Assembly: GCA_023231475.1 (NCBI GenBank)
Contig: JALJEE010000325.1
Coordinates: forward strand, 1 to 36,301
DNA: 36,301 nt
Direction: 5' to 3'
From: Seison nebaliae
Lineage: Eukaryota; Rotifera; Pararotatoria; Seisonacea; Seisonidae
In this document: piece after piece, positions 19,844 to 31,300 of the stretch
Layout of the letters: each line of letters begins with the position of its first letter
Numbering within the stretch: position 1 is the stretch's first letter
The notes under the pieces: model-generated
The model's database searches: none
Told to the model about the DNA's origin: nothing
Seen by the model: the letters and a program-made list of their open reading frames with translations, nothing else
Program-made: the position numbers and the translations under genes

Positions 19844-21110
19844 ATGACGATTGCTAAATATCCCAATATGTCGTTCCTAAATAATTATTTTCTAGTTGTT
19901 TTAGAGACATATAAGAATATGAAGAAATTTGATCGTTGGAGTTTAAGAAATGTATTCGATTTGAAATGTTAGTTGAGAAACTCACGTGTAAGGAGGGAGA
20001 GGACGTTAATTAGCAAAGTGTTTGTATACTTAAGAGAGTTGGTTAGCGCACTTTCGGATATGAATGAAAAAAAGATATTTATCAATTTTGCAACAAGTGC
20101 CGCGAATAATCGAATAATATATATGGATCATCGAGAATTGTGTGAACAAATGTTCCAAATTTTACCGGCAATGACCGAGTGTATAATGGAGAAAGATGTT
20201 ATGATAAAATTCATAGAATTCATCATTTATAATCTACATCGAATGGATGACCGAGATGAGACGGCTTGTCTCGAATATTTAGTTCGAATTCTCACACCTC
20301 AACTCATCGGTCAAGTGGACGTTGAGCAAAGTATAAAAATTCTACTTATCAAATACATTTCCGCTGCGAATAAAGTGGACAAATATGACCGATCAGTATT
20401 GTTGACATTGCGATGTGATTTCGCTGCCAACTTATTGGCGATGTTACCAGAATTAATCGAATCGACGAACAAACTGATAAATATCCGTCATCTCCTCGAA
20501 ACGTTGTATGTGGTGGAAGAAACGACAATGCCATTCGCCTCACTTCTTTGCAGTTATTCGAAGAATGAGGAATGTGCCAAAATTATTTGTCGATATCTAC
20601 CGGAAAAGAAGTTGATTTCTTGGTTGAATAAGATCGATAATGAAATTGTCTTTTCTGGAATTTTTGGAATGTTGAGAAATTTATCATTTTTTCCAAGTTT
20701 TTTTTTTTTTAATTCTCTAAAAAATTCTTCAATTATTAGTGTCTCATTCTCGACTTTTACAATTGGTACGACCAATTATATTCGAATTGGCGGAAGAGTA
20801 CAAGATGGACTTGGAAGAATTGACGACATGGACGATGGACGGTCGAATGGAGAAAGTTCGATTGAAATGTAAATTCGATTGGAAAATTTTTATTTTCGAT
20901 TTATTGTCACAAATCAGTTCGACTGGCGCTTGTCGCAAATTGATGAGAGACGTCTCACTCTACCAATTAGCACGACAAGTCGATATGGAAAATACTGACG
21001 AAGCATTAAAGGAATCCGTTCAACGATTAATTGCCATTCTCATCAGTGAAGAGAAAGACGACACGCTCAATTATCATGAAGTGTCATTGAAGCCGAACGA
21101 AAAAATTTGA
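19844..21110 (+). CDS. Helical protein of unknown family, about 381 aa
   Basis: Exons 19844-19894 (inferred), 19973-20696 and 20740-21110; introns are 78 and 43 nt. The second join (phase 1) is forced by the loss of an open frame in a T-rich stretch and restores a good frame. The protein is a chain of amphipathic helices rich in Leu and Ile, for example IKFIEFIIYNLHRM, SIKILLIKYISAANK and FSGIFGMLRNLSFF. This pattern resembles armadillo/HEAT folds, but I cannot name a family. The N-terminus is uncertain. The frame is open from an ATG at 19844 except for a TAG at 19970-19972. That TAG is the last triplet of the proposed 78-nt intron. An ATG at 20061 is an alternative start. Confidence 0.75.
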
Positions 21111-21681
21111 ATAAATTTAATCTTGTCATGACAACAACAAATTAAGTATTAGTTGTCATGACAACTGCAAACAAAACAAGAATATGTACATGTCTTAATG
21201 GAGACGAATTGAACAGAATAATATTTTTATTTCCACCCTGATACCGGACGTAATTGGTGTCGATATTTTTTGAAAGTCAATAAAAATTTTATTTAAAATA
21301 TTTCCATTCTTTCTAATTCGCGAAATAATCATTGTGAGAGACGAAATAATTGTTCTTTTTCGTTTGTTGTTGAAAAAAAAAAAAGGATATATATAAAAAA
21401 AAGAAGAATAATAATATTTGTCCCATTAGGAGAAAAAAGATGGAGAGTGAACGAGAATGATGGAATAGAAAATGAAAGTTGTTTGGAAAGAAAAAAGTTC
21501 CTCTGTAAAATGAATTTGTTTCGGACAAATTATAGATGATAGAGTTGATGATACACACCGATGGGAATTTAGGAGTAGATGTACAAATTGGCGTTTATAA
21601 GAAAAATAAAATACCATTTGAAAAAAGAAAAAAACGGAAATAAAATCTACAAATTTAAAAGTAACACAAAAAGTAAAATAA
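21111..21681. other. Convergent 3' regions of the helical-protein gene and the FOXN gene
   Basis: The two genes end 571 bp apart, tail to tail. AATAAA for the plus-strand gene lies at 21279-21284. The reverse complement of AATAAA, usable by the minus-strand FOXN gene, lies at 21288-21293. If both are used, the two transcripts end within about 40 bp of each other and may overlap. No other gene is seen. Confidence 0.5.
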
Positions 21682-22164
21682 TTAAATGAATTGATCTTTC
21701 TTCTTCGGTTTGATGACGACACGCGGAATTTTAATATTCTCTTCTCCTTCTTCTACTTCTTTCAATTCGTCCGCTGTCAAATTGAAATGTAATGGCAAAA
21801 GATGTTTCTCATGTTGCACTGCCAATTTCTGCACATTCAATGACTGTGGATGTTGTTGTTTCTTTTTCAATGTTCTCCTTCCCACACAGTCGCTATTTGG
21901 CGATAAATTAGATGGGGCATTATTAACATTGAGAATGGGACGAAGATAATTGATAATATTCTTATTCACTTCATTCACATCTCTCTCATATTTCCGTTTT
22001 CTATTTCGTTTATCGATTTTCTCTTCCAAACATTCTTTCTTCGTCATATGTTTCATATATTCATTCGCATCCACAAATTTCTTTCGATCATTCTCCATCG
22101 AACATCGTTTCAATGGAATCACTTCACCATCTTCAATTTCGTCATCATCTTCCTCCGAATTCCA

Positions 22165-22205
<41 letters not shown>

Positions 22206-23579
22206 TCTCAATTTTATTTGGAGTGGTCGAATTATTTGAAAAATTAACTCCAAATAATTTTTTGTAATTATTTTCATCCTCATGATCATCTTCATCATCA
22301 TCATCTTCTTCTTCTTCTTCTATCACATTTTCAATTTCTTCTTCTTCACTTTCACTCTCCGAATTATTCGTATAATTCTCATCTTGACGAATGAGACGTC
22401 TCAATAATTGTTCGGTCATTCGTTTCGGTTTTAATGATTTTTCATTATCTCCTGAATCATTCGATTTATTTCCATCATTCTTTACCGTCTCGACGGTTTT
22501 ATTTGGAGTTGGACGATTCGTCTCGAAATATGGCGTCAATAATTGAGCGACGGCCATGACAAGATTGCCCACCGTTTCTTGTGGTTGAACGAGATCATTT
22601 TTCGATAAATTTCTTTTTCCAATTTTCGTCGTCGACGATGAATTTTTTTGGACGACGATCGATCTCTTCGTTTTTCCCCGTTTATTTTTCTGAAATATAT
22701 CATCTTTTTTGATGGTTGGACTGATGGTGGTGGTGGTGGTATTGGTGATGGTTTGTTCATCTTCTTTTTTCATCGATTTATTTTCCACATCTTTCTTTTT
22801 AGAATTTGAAATTGAATTTGAATTTAAATTTAAATTTGTTGGATTCATCCAACTATTTGAATATAAAATATCGAACGGTGAAGTTTTCCTCAAAGTTTGA
22901 AGAAGATTTTGACGTGATTCATCATTGATCGTCCAAAGTGAACCACGTCCTTTACCCACCTTTCTCACGAAACATTTGTTGAGACTGAGATTATGTCGAA
23001 CGGAATTCTTCCACGAATTATCTCGTTTGGCATAATATGGAAATCTCATTCGAATCCATTCATAAATATTTTTGACTGGTAATCGTTTTTCTTTCGATTC
23101 TTCGATCGCCATAAAAATGAGAGAAGAAAAAGAGAATGGTGGTTTAATATCCGAATGCATTAACGGATCATAAAGACTTGCGTCCTCTACTCCATTTTCC
23201 ATTTTGGCCGTTTTGAGATGAATGAAATTTTTCGATTTTCTCGAATGTTTCCGAGTGGGCATTGGCAGACAAATATTCTCTGACATATCATCCTCATATT
23301 CCATCAATTCCATCTTCATTTTATGCGAATCGTTCATTGAAGAAATGTTGAGATTTGACAAGAATTTCGATGGAACATTCCGATCACTACCACCATCAAT
23401 GATGATTCCATGATTATTTAAAAGATGTCGTTTCGTCTCACTGTTGGTACAATTGAGTGGTATTTCAGATCGATTGGCATTCGTCGAAAAAATGGAAATG
23501 GCACGTGGCGAATAATCCGCCACATCTCCACAATTTCCTGTCGAATTCATCAATCGAACATCCGATTTCTCTTTTAAAA

Positions 23580-23619
<40 letters not shown>

Positions 23620-24174
23620 GTTGTTATTTTTGGGTGAAATATCAATGGAAGAATCTAAACATGGTAACATGTCAGGAACGAGCCATGACAATTCAGTTAA
23701 AGAACCGTCGTCAGTTGACGTTGGTGAGACATTTCCATTTGATGATTCTAAATCGTTGAATGATGATGAAATATTCACATCTTTATCATTCTTATTATTG
23801 TCGATGGAAGTGTCTAAAGAGATTACTTCATCCATTTTTTTTCCTTTATCATCATCACATATTTTCATTTTACTAATCGTCGATATCGGCATACCGATTA
23901 TGGAATTGGTTAATTTCGTCTCATTATTTCCTCCCAAATTATTTTTATCATCCTCATCAAACAACGGAATTATCTTCTTCTTCTTCTCATCTCGTTTCTC
24001 AACGACAATTCTCTTAATCGTCTCCAAATTATTCTTCTTCTCCTCCTCTTCATATTCTCCAATCGACCGTTTGATGTTGAAAGCGGACGGTTTTATTCGT
24101 AATATATTTGAATCACACTCATCATTAATCGATGATGAATGATCCGATGTCATATCATTCAGTTCGCGTGTCAT
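21682..24174 (-). CDS. FOXN3: FOXN2/FOXN3-type forkhead transcription factor, about 830 aa
   Basis: The coding region is one exon. The forkhead domain lies at about genomic 23151-22869 (about residues 342-435). It starts [19 protein letters not shown] and contains [26 protein letters not shown] and [25 protein letters not shown] and KRLPVK are hallmarks of the FOXN2/3 (CHES1) group, as is the upstream acidic segment [16 protein letters not shown]. Group members are DNA-binding repressors linked to cell-cycle checkpoint control. The long flanks are low complexity: a poly-Asn run (DNA near 23580-23620), a C-terminal acidic block with poly-Asp (DNA near 22167-22205), and Lys/Arg-rich clusters. 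The frame stays open upstream to a splice-acceptor-like CAG at 24267, so the leader probably contains an intron. I start at the first in-frame ATG (24174). Confidence 0.92.
22167..22205. repeat. Trinucleotide ATC/GAT repeat in the FOXN coding region
   Basis: About 13 units that encode poly-Asp on the minus strand. Length variation between individuals is likely. Confidence 0.85.
23578..23621. repeat. Trinucleotide ATT repeat in the FOXN coding region
   Basis: A run of ATT units that encode poly-Asn on the minus strand, upstream of the forkhead domain. Confidence 0.85.
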
Positions 24175-26456
24175 CCCAATTACTCGCGAATTTCTATCGG
24201 AAATTATTTCTCTCCTACTCTCCCCCCCTCCAAACTGTTGCTGTTGTTGAGCAGATGAGCTCAACACTGACAAACGGAAAGGAAATAAAATTTAACGAAA
24301 AAAAAAACGAATTCTAAAAAAAAAAATTTTTTAATTTTTCAAAAAATTAATTGGAAAAATAATAATTATAATAATGAGAAATTATAGAGAATATTTTCAT
24401 TATTTATTTTTAGAAATTCTCGCTTTCTCTCTCTCTCAATGAAGAATGAGAGAGAAAAAATTTAATGATAAATCAAAAGAGAAGAGAAGTTATGAAAAAT
24501 ATTATTGAACTATCTTTCTTCTCGAAACATGTAAGACTACTAATAGAAGAAGAATAAGATTGAAATAATTTGAAAGTTTCATTGGGAAAATCTGTTTCAG
24601 AATGATCTCTCTTTAGGATAAGTTGGAGGAGATAATAGAAAAGGAAAATAAACAGATAGTGAATCTGAAAGAATAAGCTCAAAATTTCATTTTAATTAAC
24701 AACAACGATTACGGACGCATAGAATAAAATTGGATAATAATCGAAAAAGAAATATCAAATTAAGCCGGAAGAGACGCTGATGATGGAATTGAAATAAGAT
24801 GATTCTGATCAATTTCCAGGAAATAGTGTCAATCACCATCTCTTGAAGGCGACGACATGTCGACGTCGAGAGTTCACATTGGAGAGGAGAATTGGTAAGA
24901 AAAATGGGAAATGATGGAAATCGAATAAAATATGTCGATGATTGGAAGATATTAGTCAGCGTTGTCATGGAGATGAAATCGTTCTTTTACTTATTTTCCT
25001 TTCATTACCTTTCTGCTTGAAGAGAAAAGTCTATTTCTAAACAATAATCACTCGATTATTGTCATTTTCCCATTTAGTTATTTCCCAACTCATTACTCTC
25101 ATCAATCGAACATCAGTCAACAGTCTCTGACCACAATTGGAATTGAAGAAAAAGTTAAATTGTCATTCGTCGACTTGACAACGAAGTGACATCGATAAAT
25201 GATACAAATTATTATGATTTGATGGAAGACGTAATAAATTGTGAATGAGTTTCAATGATGAGAAAGAATAGAATGTCCGAAATTCGAACGAGAGACAGAG
25301 AAAGAAATGTGACGAGTGTCGATTAATTTTTTCAGCATTTCCTAATTAATTGGAGGGAAACATGTCGTTCGGGAAGGTGATGAAATGGAGGAAACATAAT
25401 GAGAAATATGATAATCATAATTATCGATGGTAACGAAAAGAACGTCAAGTAATGAAAAGAGAAATCATTTTTTCCTGATTAACTATTCTCGATTATTCCG
25501 TCAAACATTATCATTCCTCTTGTTTTCTATTGACAAATATTTATTTGTGTTGATACCTCCATCTCATTCCACATCTCATCGACCACACGACACGTGTGAG
25601 TGTGGGAGAAGAAGACACGAGTGGAGAACGACAGAAATGATGATTGTGATGCAGATAAAATAGATGAACATTTGAACGAGAATGAAAGATAAATTTTGGA
25701 GAAGAATCATTCATCGAACGGTTGCCATGACGACGAATGAGAGCGCGAACTGAATAAAATACAGAAGTGCGTTGAGGGGAGGGAAGAGATAGCATTCTAA
25801 TTTCAATTTCTATCACTCCAATATTTCGATGATTAGTCACCGATGTAGAGAGCATAAGAAGAAAATACGTATAATACGGGAGGGATAAGATACAATATAA
25901 TTGGAATGATAATAGGAACATCTAAGGGAGACCAATAACTCTTCCTGCACCTCGATATATTTATCTATTTCGTATTATACTGTTGTTTTCTGTGCGATGC
26001 TGAAGACATTCGATTCTCCCTTCTCTATCATCATATAAATATCTCGCAATTATTGATGCTATAGTAACCGATTAATGGGCAGATAATTTATCTCTATCAC
26101 ATCTCTCCCCTACTCTCTCTCTCACTACTCTTACCAATGCTACACATATGTATGTCATATATATTCCTTCAAATCATTCATATCACATATTACTCATCAT
26201 CTCATGTGCACTCAATATCTCCTCACAAACTACTGTACGAATTAAACTAGAACTAGTATGACACATCGAAAATTATTGTAACAAGAAAGTTCGTTTGGTA
26301 AAACTAAAATTATTCAATCAATAAATTCATAAACTTATTTAAATGTTTAAAAAATTTAATTTAATTAATTAATTTTAATAGATTGATGAAAATTAAAAGA
26401 AAAAAACATCAAAAAATTAAAGTGGATGATTTGATCGTGTCGTTTGGAGTGTGTTG

Positions 26457-26663
26457 ATGGTGAGTTTGGAAGAAATGAAGAATGACTCCAATGTAACGAA
26501 ATACTTCTTTAAAACAAACATAATAAAGAAAAGAAGAACTATCCTTCAATTGTTCGAAAGAGAATTGAATGCAACTGAAATGAACATAAAACGGGAGGAT
26601 AGTGGAAGTCATTTACCAAATGAAGAAAACTTTCTTTCCAACTCCTATTTAAAAGACGTTTAG
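26457..26663 (+). CDS. Possible small ORF, 68 aa, unknown
   Basis: An ATG-to-TAG frame with a varied, charged composition (KNDSNVTKYFFKT, LFERELNATEMNIKRED). It lacks the low-complexity look of most spurious frames nearby. I do not recognise it. It has no neighbour-based support and could be a chance frame or an isolated exon. Confidence 0.22.
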   Translation: MVSLEEMKNDSNVTKYFFKTNIIKKRRTILQLFERELNATEMNIKREDSGSHLPNEENFLSNSYLKDV

Positions 26664-27661
26664 GTACATATACAGTTTCATTTTAACGAATCTCCACATT
26701 GCTTCATTTCTTTTTTTTATGAGAAGTTTTTTCTTCTTCAATCCGAACAATTTTCCACTAATTTTTCTCATGAGCAAAATGGGAAAATTAATCTAATTTG
26801 GAACAAGTGTACCATTTTTTCGTGCACTTCATTCGTTCCATTCGAAAATAATTCTCACAAAACCAACTTTAATTTTTCTGACGAATGAATTAGATTTTAA
26901 AGTTGTAAGAAGTTAAGTGTCTAATATGAAGAAGTGGGAGAAATGAAAGTTGAGAGATAATGAAGTGGAGACGTCCAGAAAACATGTTTGAAAGTTGATG
27001 ACAGGTAACAGGAAATTGAAAAGAAAATTAGTTTGGCGGTTTAACATTTAATCTTAAGTTGAAAATGTGTTTTTGATAGTTTTAATTTGATAGTTATATG
27101 CTCTTCATAACTTCTCATCCTTTTCATATTGGAAGTGACATTGAAATTGATGAAATCGGATCGTTCCGTTTGCAGATCATTATCAGACCATTCCCATCAT
27201 CTTCAGACGAAGAATGAAATTGATAACTCTTCAATGGCGATGATGAGGAATAATTAAGTGGAGGATGAAAATTAATCAAACTAGACCGCCGTTTGGTACA
27301 TTTTCAAACGTCCCAACAACAACAACGACTGTTCGTTGAAGTGATAAGTGTCTGAACTACAATTCGTAGTGAGACGTACATATTAACTGTTCTATTGCCA
27401 CACTTCCTTCCCATATGGAAATATATGAATAATAATGATGATGATAATCATGATTCATATCCATTCATTCAATAAGAAGTGAACGCTTCTAATTATATAA
27501 TGTTCATTTCTTCTTCTTCTTTTAACAAAGTTCGATGCGTTAACTTCTTCTTCAGTTTATACTTATTTTCCTTTTGTGCATATCTCTCTATATTCCAATT
27601 TGCACATTCATTCATCTATATGTCCGAATAGTCAACTCTCTATGTTATATTCCTTCGTGTT

Positions 27662-27677
27662 TATCTATCTCTATCTA

Positions 27678-27708
<31 letters not shown>

Positions 27709-27709
27709 T
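27662..27709. repeat. CT / CTAT microsatellite
   Basis: Short CTAT units pass into a long CT run, interrupted once by TT. Confidence 0.8.
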
Positions 27710-27979
27710 ACCTGTGTGTATATGGAAAATATGTGGAAAGAAGAAAAATTTTTACTTATTCATTCCAAGTTCAACAACATCATCATCATCCTTTCTTTTT
27801 CCTGATTCAATGTCACTTTTCTATTACAATTCTATCTAATCCATCATCAGTTCATGATGAAAAATCGTCGGCATTTTCAAATGACAATTTCATTGAAGAA
27901 GATAATTTGAAAAGAATCCATTAATCTTCGAAAACTGTCCAAACATATTAATGAAACTTTATCTTTTTTTCAAAACTTT

Positions 27980-28200
27980 TCAATGGAAAATTCTTTTTGG
28001 AAATTTCAGTTTTTTTTCAATGAAATTTCTTTTCTTTCTGAACATTTCAGTTTTTTTCCATCAAATTTCTTTTCTTTCTGAACATTTCAGTTTTTTTACA
28101 TCAAATTTCTTTTGTCGTTGAAAATTTCAATTTTTTCTACTTCTTTCTTAAATTTCAATTTTTTTTGTCATTTCTAAATTTTTTTTAAAATTTCTAATTT
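27980..28200 (+). repeat. 40-bp minisatellite upstream of Flightless-I
   Basis: Units repeat with a 40-41 bp period. The word ATTTCAG ends at 28009, 28050 and 28090, and the variant ATTTCAA ends at 28130, each followed by a T run and then a TCAAATTTCTTTT-like block. The array decays toward 28200. Each unit contains a pyrimidine tract plus CAG, so it looks like a repeated 3' splice site on the sense strand of the gene that starts 127 bp later. Confidence 0.8.
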
Positions 28201-28326
28201 TTCCCATCAGATGATTTTGATTATGGTTCAGGTTAAAGTAAGTAAGTAGTCAATGTTGAGGATGGTAATGCGTTCGTGAATTATCAATCGTTCGAATCAT
28301 AATCACCATTCTTCCTGGCGGTTATT

Positions 28327-31300
28327 ATGGCGCAAACGGGCGTTCTCGCTTTCCTCCGAAATGTCAATTTGGATGGGAACAATTTCTCCGTTCGATTTTC
28401 TTTTTATATTCAATTTTATTCTTGTAATTTTAGTTACCGCAATATATTCCTGAAGATCTGGAACATATGGGCAATTTGCGATCGTTGTCATTGAATGGGA
28501 CACGATTGAAAAGTATTCCATTGAAGCATTTGATTATGTTGGAGAAATTGGTTAGATAATAAATGAGATAATTTTTTCATTTCTCAATTTCATTCTTTAG
28601 GAGAGTCTCAGTTTGAACAATAATAATTTTACAGAAATTCATTCGAAACACAAATCCATTTTTCCCACATTCTCCAATCTGAAAGAATTGTATGTTCGTC
28701 ACAATCAATTGACAGACGACGGATCTCTTCCACAACAATTATTCGAAGAGTCTCATATTGAAATTTTGGTTTTGAATTAATTTTCCATTTTTTTTTCCAT
28801 TTTATGATAATAATTCAGGATTTGAGTTATAATCGTTTAACGGATTTATCCAATTCGTTGGAATATGCGACACATCTCGTCTCTCTCAACATCTCTCACA
28901 ATCAGTTAGTTTCGTTTATTAATTAGAATTTGTTATGAAAAAAAAAACGATCAGAATTCAAACGATTTCCAACAATCTCTTCTCCGCATTGACACAACTT
29001 CGCTTTTTTGACATTTCTCACAACAATATCGGTTAATTAGTTTTTTCTTAATCGATTTTTGAATTTTCTATCTAGAAACTCTCTCGTTACAATTCCGTCG
29101 TTTGACGGAATTGCAGGAATTGAATATCGGAAATAATCCACTTCAAATCCACTCACAAATGAGACAATTGAAAAGTTTGACGAAATTGACCGTTCTCAAG
29201 ATGAGATGTTGTCAACGAACGAAAGATAATTGTCCAATCTTCGACGAATCGATAATGAATATCGAAGGTTCAATTTTACTTTACCGTTTCTGATGGAAAT
29301 AATTTTTAATTTGAAAGAACTGGATTTGAGTGGAAATGATTTAGAAGAGATTCCAAATTTCGTATTCGAATTGAAAAAATTAAAACGACTTTATTTGAAC
29401 GATAATCGATTGACGACAATTCCATCAGAAATCGATCAATTGAATCAATTGGTCATTCTTCAATTATCGCGCAATCAATTGAGGAGTTTGCCGGTTTCAT
29501 TTGTCTATTTGTTCCTTACCGATGAGATGAATGGTTGAAGTTTTGTAGAATAATCTCATAAAATTAGATCGATTGGAACGATTATATTTGAATTCGAATC
29601 AATTGACATTTGATCATATTCCTACAGGAATGGGAAAATTGAGAGAGTTGCGACTCCTCTCATTGAACGACAATCAATTAGAAATGATACCAGAATCGAT
29701 TTGTCGGTTATTTTCCATCATTTCCATCATTTTTATGATTTCCGTCAAATTTTCCATTTTTTCCATTTTTTTTCTTTTTAGTTGTGGGAAATTGAAGAAA
29801 TTATTATTGGAGAAGAATAAATTATTGACGTTACCAGATTCGATTTATGCACTCAAATTGAATATTTTGAATATTAATGATAATTATGAAATTATTTTAC
29901 CCTCGAAAGCGCAAAAGATTCAGAAAGGTGCCGGCGACATGTTCTACAACATCAACTTCGAGTTATCACATCAGTTGATGAAGTTGGCGGAGAAGAATAA
30001 ATTAGATTTCGATTGGCCATCAACACACAATCTTCGCGGTGGTAAAGATCGAGTGGCTCGAAAACGTCGTTTGAAAAATATTTGTCGAATTGGAAAAAGA
30101 TCGACGGAAAATGATTCAAATAAAGCGTTAAATGAAGATGATGATATCGCATCGTCACAAGTCCTTCGAGGTATGAGAGATGTGGCGATAACGAACAATA
30201 AGAAGAATTTGAACGAAAACCATCAAAACGGTATTGATTCGTCGATTAATAAGCGATTGTTGGCGGATGAGGTGTTGGCAAAACAGAAACCAGATACTGA
30301 TTATCGTGATTTATTCGATGACGATATTGGAACGGAGACGGGATTGATTGTTTGGGAGATGGAACATTTCCTGCCGAATCGTCTCGATCGAGAATTAAAC
30401 GGTTCATTCTATGATGGTGATTGTTATATCATTCTTCATACATATATGGATGAGAATGAATCATTGAATTGGCAGATTTATTATTGGATTGGATGTGAAA
30501 CAACATTAGATAAACAAGCTTGTGCAGCAATTCATGCAGTTAATTTACGAAATGCACTAAATTCTCAACGACGAACAATTCGAGAAGAATGTGGAATAGA
30601 ATCATCAGAATTTCTCTCACTCTTCCCCAACAATTATATCACCACATTACATGGAGCAAATACAGCGAGTGGTTTCTATAATATTCCTGGGGAAGGTGAA
30701 GTAATTAAACGTCTTTATCGATTGTCAGAAATGGGACCAAATGCCAACGAATTGACACGACCGAGTAATTTGTGGGCAGAAGCGATGCCACTCCATTATG
30801 GCGCATTAGATCGTCGTCATTGTTTCATTCTACATACAAATGATGTTGTCATCGTATGGAATGGAGAGAGATGTTCACCTGTCATTAGGAGCAAAGCGAG
30901 ATTATTCGCTGAACAAATTAACAAAATGCCAAATCGATTGACGAATAAAAAAGGAGATCGATACGTTTTTGTCGTCTCACAAGAAGCGTCTTTATCTCAG
31001 AAATATTGTGAGGAGAAAAAAGAAATGGAAATATTCTGGTCGGTGTTGAAAGGACCGCCCGAACCAAATTATCTCGTTCCAATGAGCGAAATGATGGGAA
31101 ATGAATCGTCACATCTTCAAGGAAGTGGCGATTGTCCTTCAAATATGAGAGAAGAAGAAATTTGTGAGGAAGTGTTCAATATTCGACAACATCTTTATCA
31201 ATCACTCGTTCTTGCTTATCGTCCTCCCATCATCTATCGTGTCTCGCTGGGACATGGATATCTAGATTTGACTCAAGTCACATCAACAGATGCCGCTCTC

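Larger units (their letters stand above)
24267..28326. other. Divergent upstream region of FOXN (-) and Flightless-I (+)
   Basis: About 4 kb without a firm gene. It probably holds both promoters and untranslated exons. A minus-strand acceptor at 24267 implies a FOXN leader intron. A GTAATG donor-like site on the minus strand near 25009 could belong to a first exon. The stretch includes the CT tract at 27662-27709, the 40-bp minisatellite at 27980-28200 and a small open frame at 26457-26663. Pyrimidine-rich runs dominate the Flightless-I side. Confidence 0.5.

Noticed and set aside
20872-20920. Possible 49-nt intron (GTAAATTC to ATCAG) in the last exon of the helical-protein gene
   Set aside because: Removing it shifts the frame into an immediate stop, while the unspliced sequence is open and coding-like.
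24696-24968. 90-residue minus-strand frame upstream of FOXN
   Set aside because: No recognisable domain and no phase-compatible join to the FOXN exon.
25427-25921. Overlapping open frames on both strands
   Set aside because: Low information, mutually antisense, no homology.
27574-27924. 116-residue plus-strand frame
   Set aside because: Most of it translates the CT microsatellite.
28230-28300. GTTCGAATC word resembling a tRNA T-loop
   Set aside because: No matching acceptor, D or anticodon stems around it. No other tRNA-like structure was found in the window.
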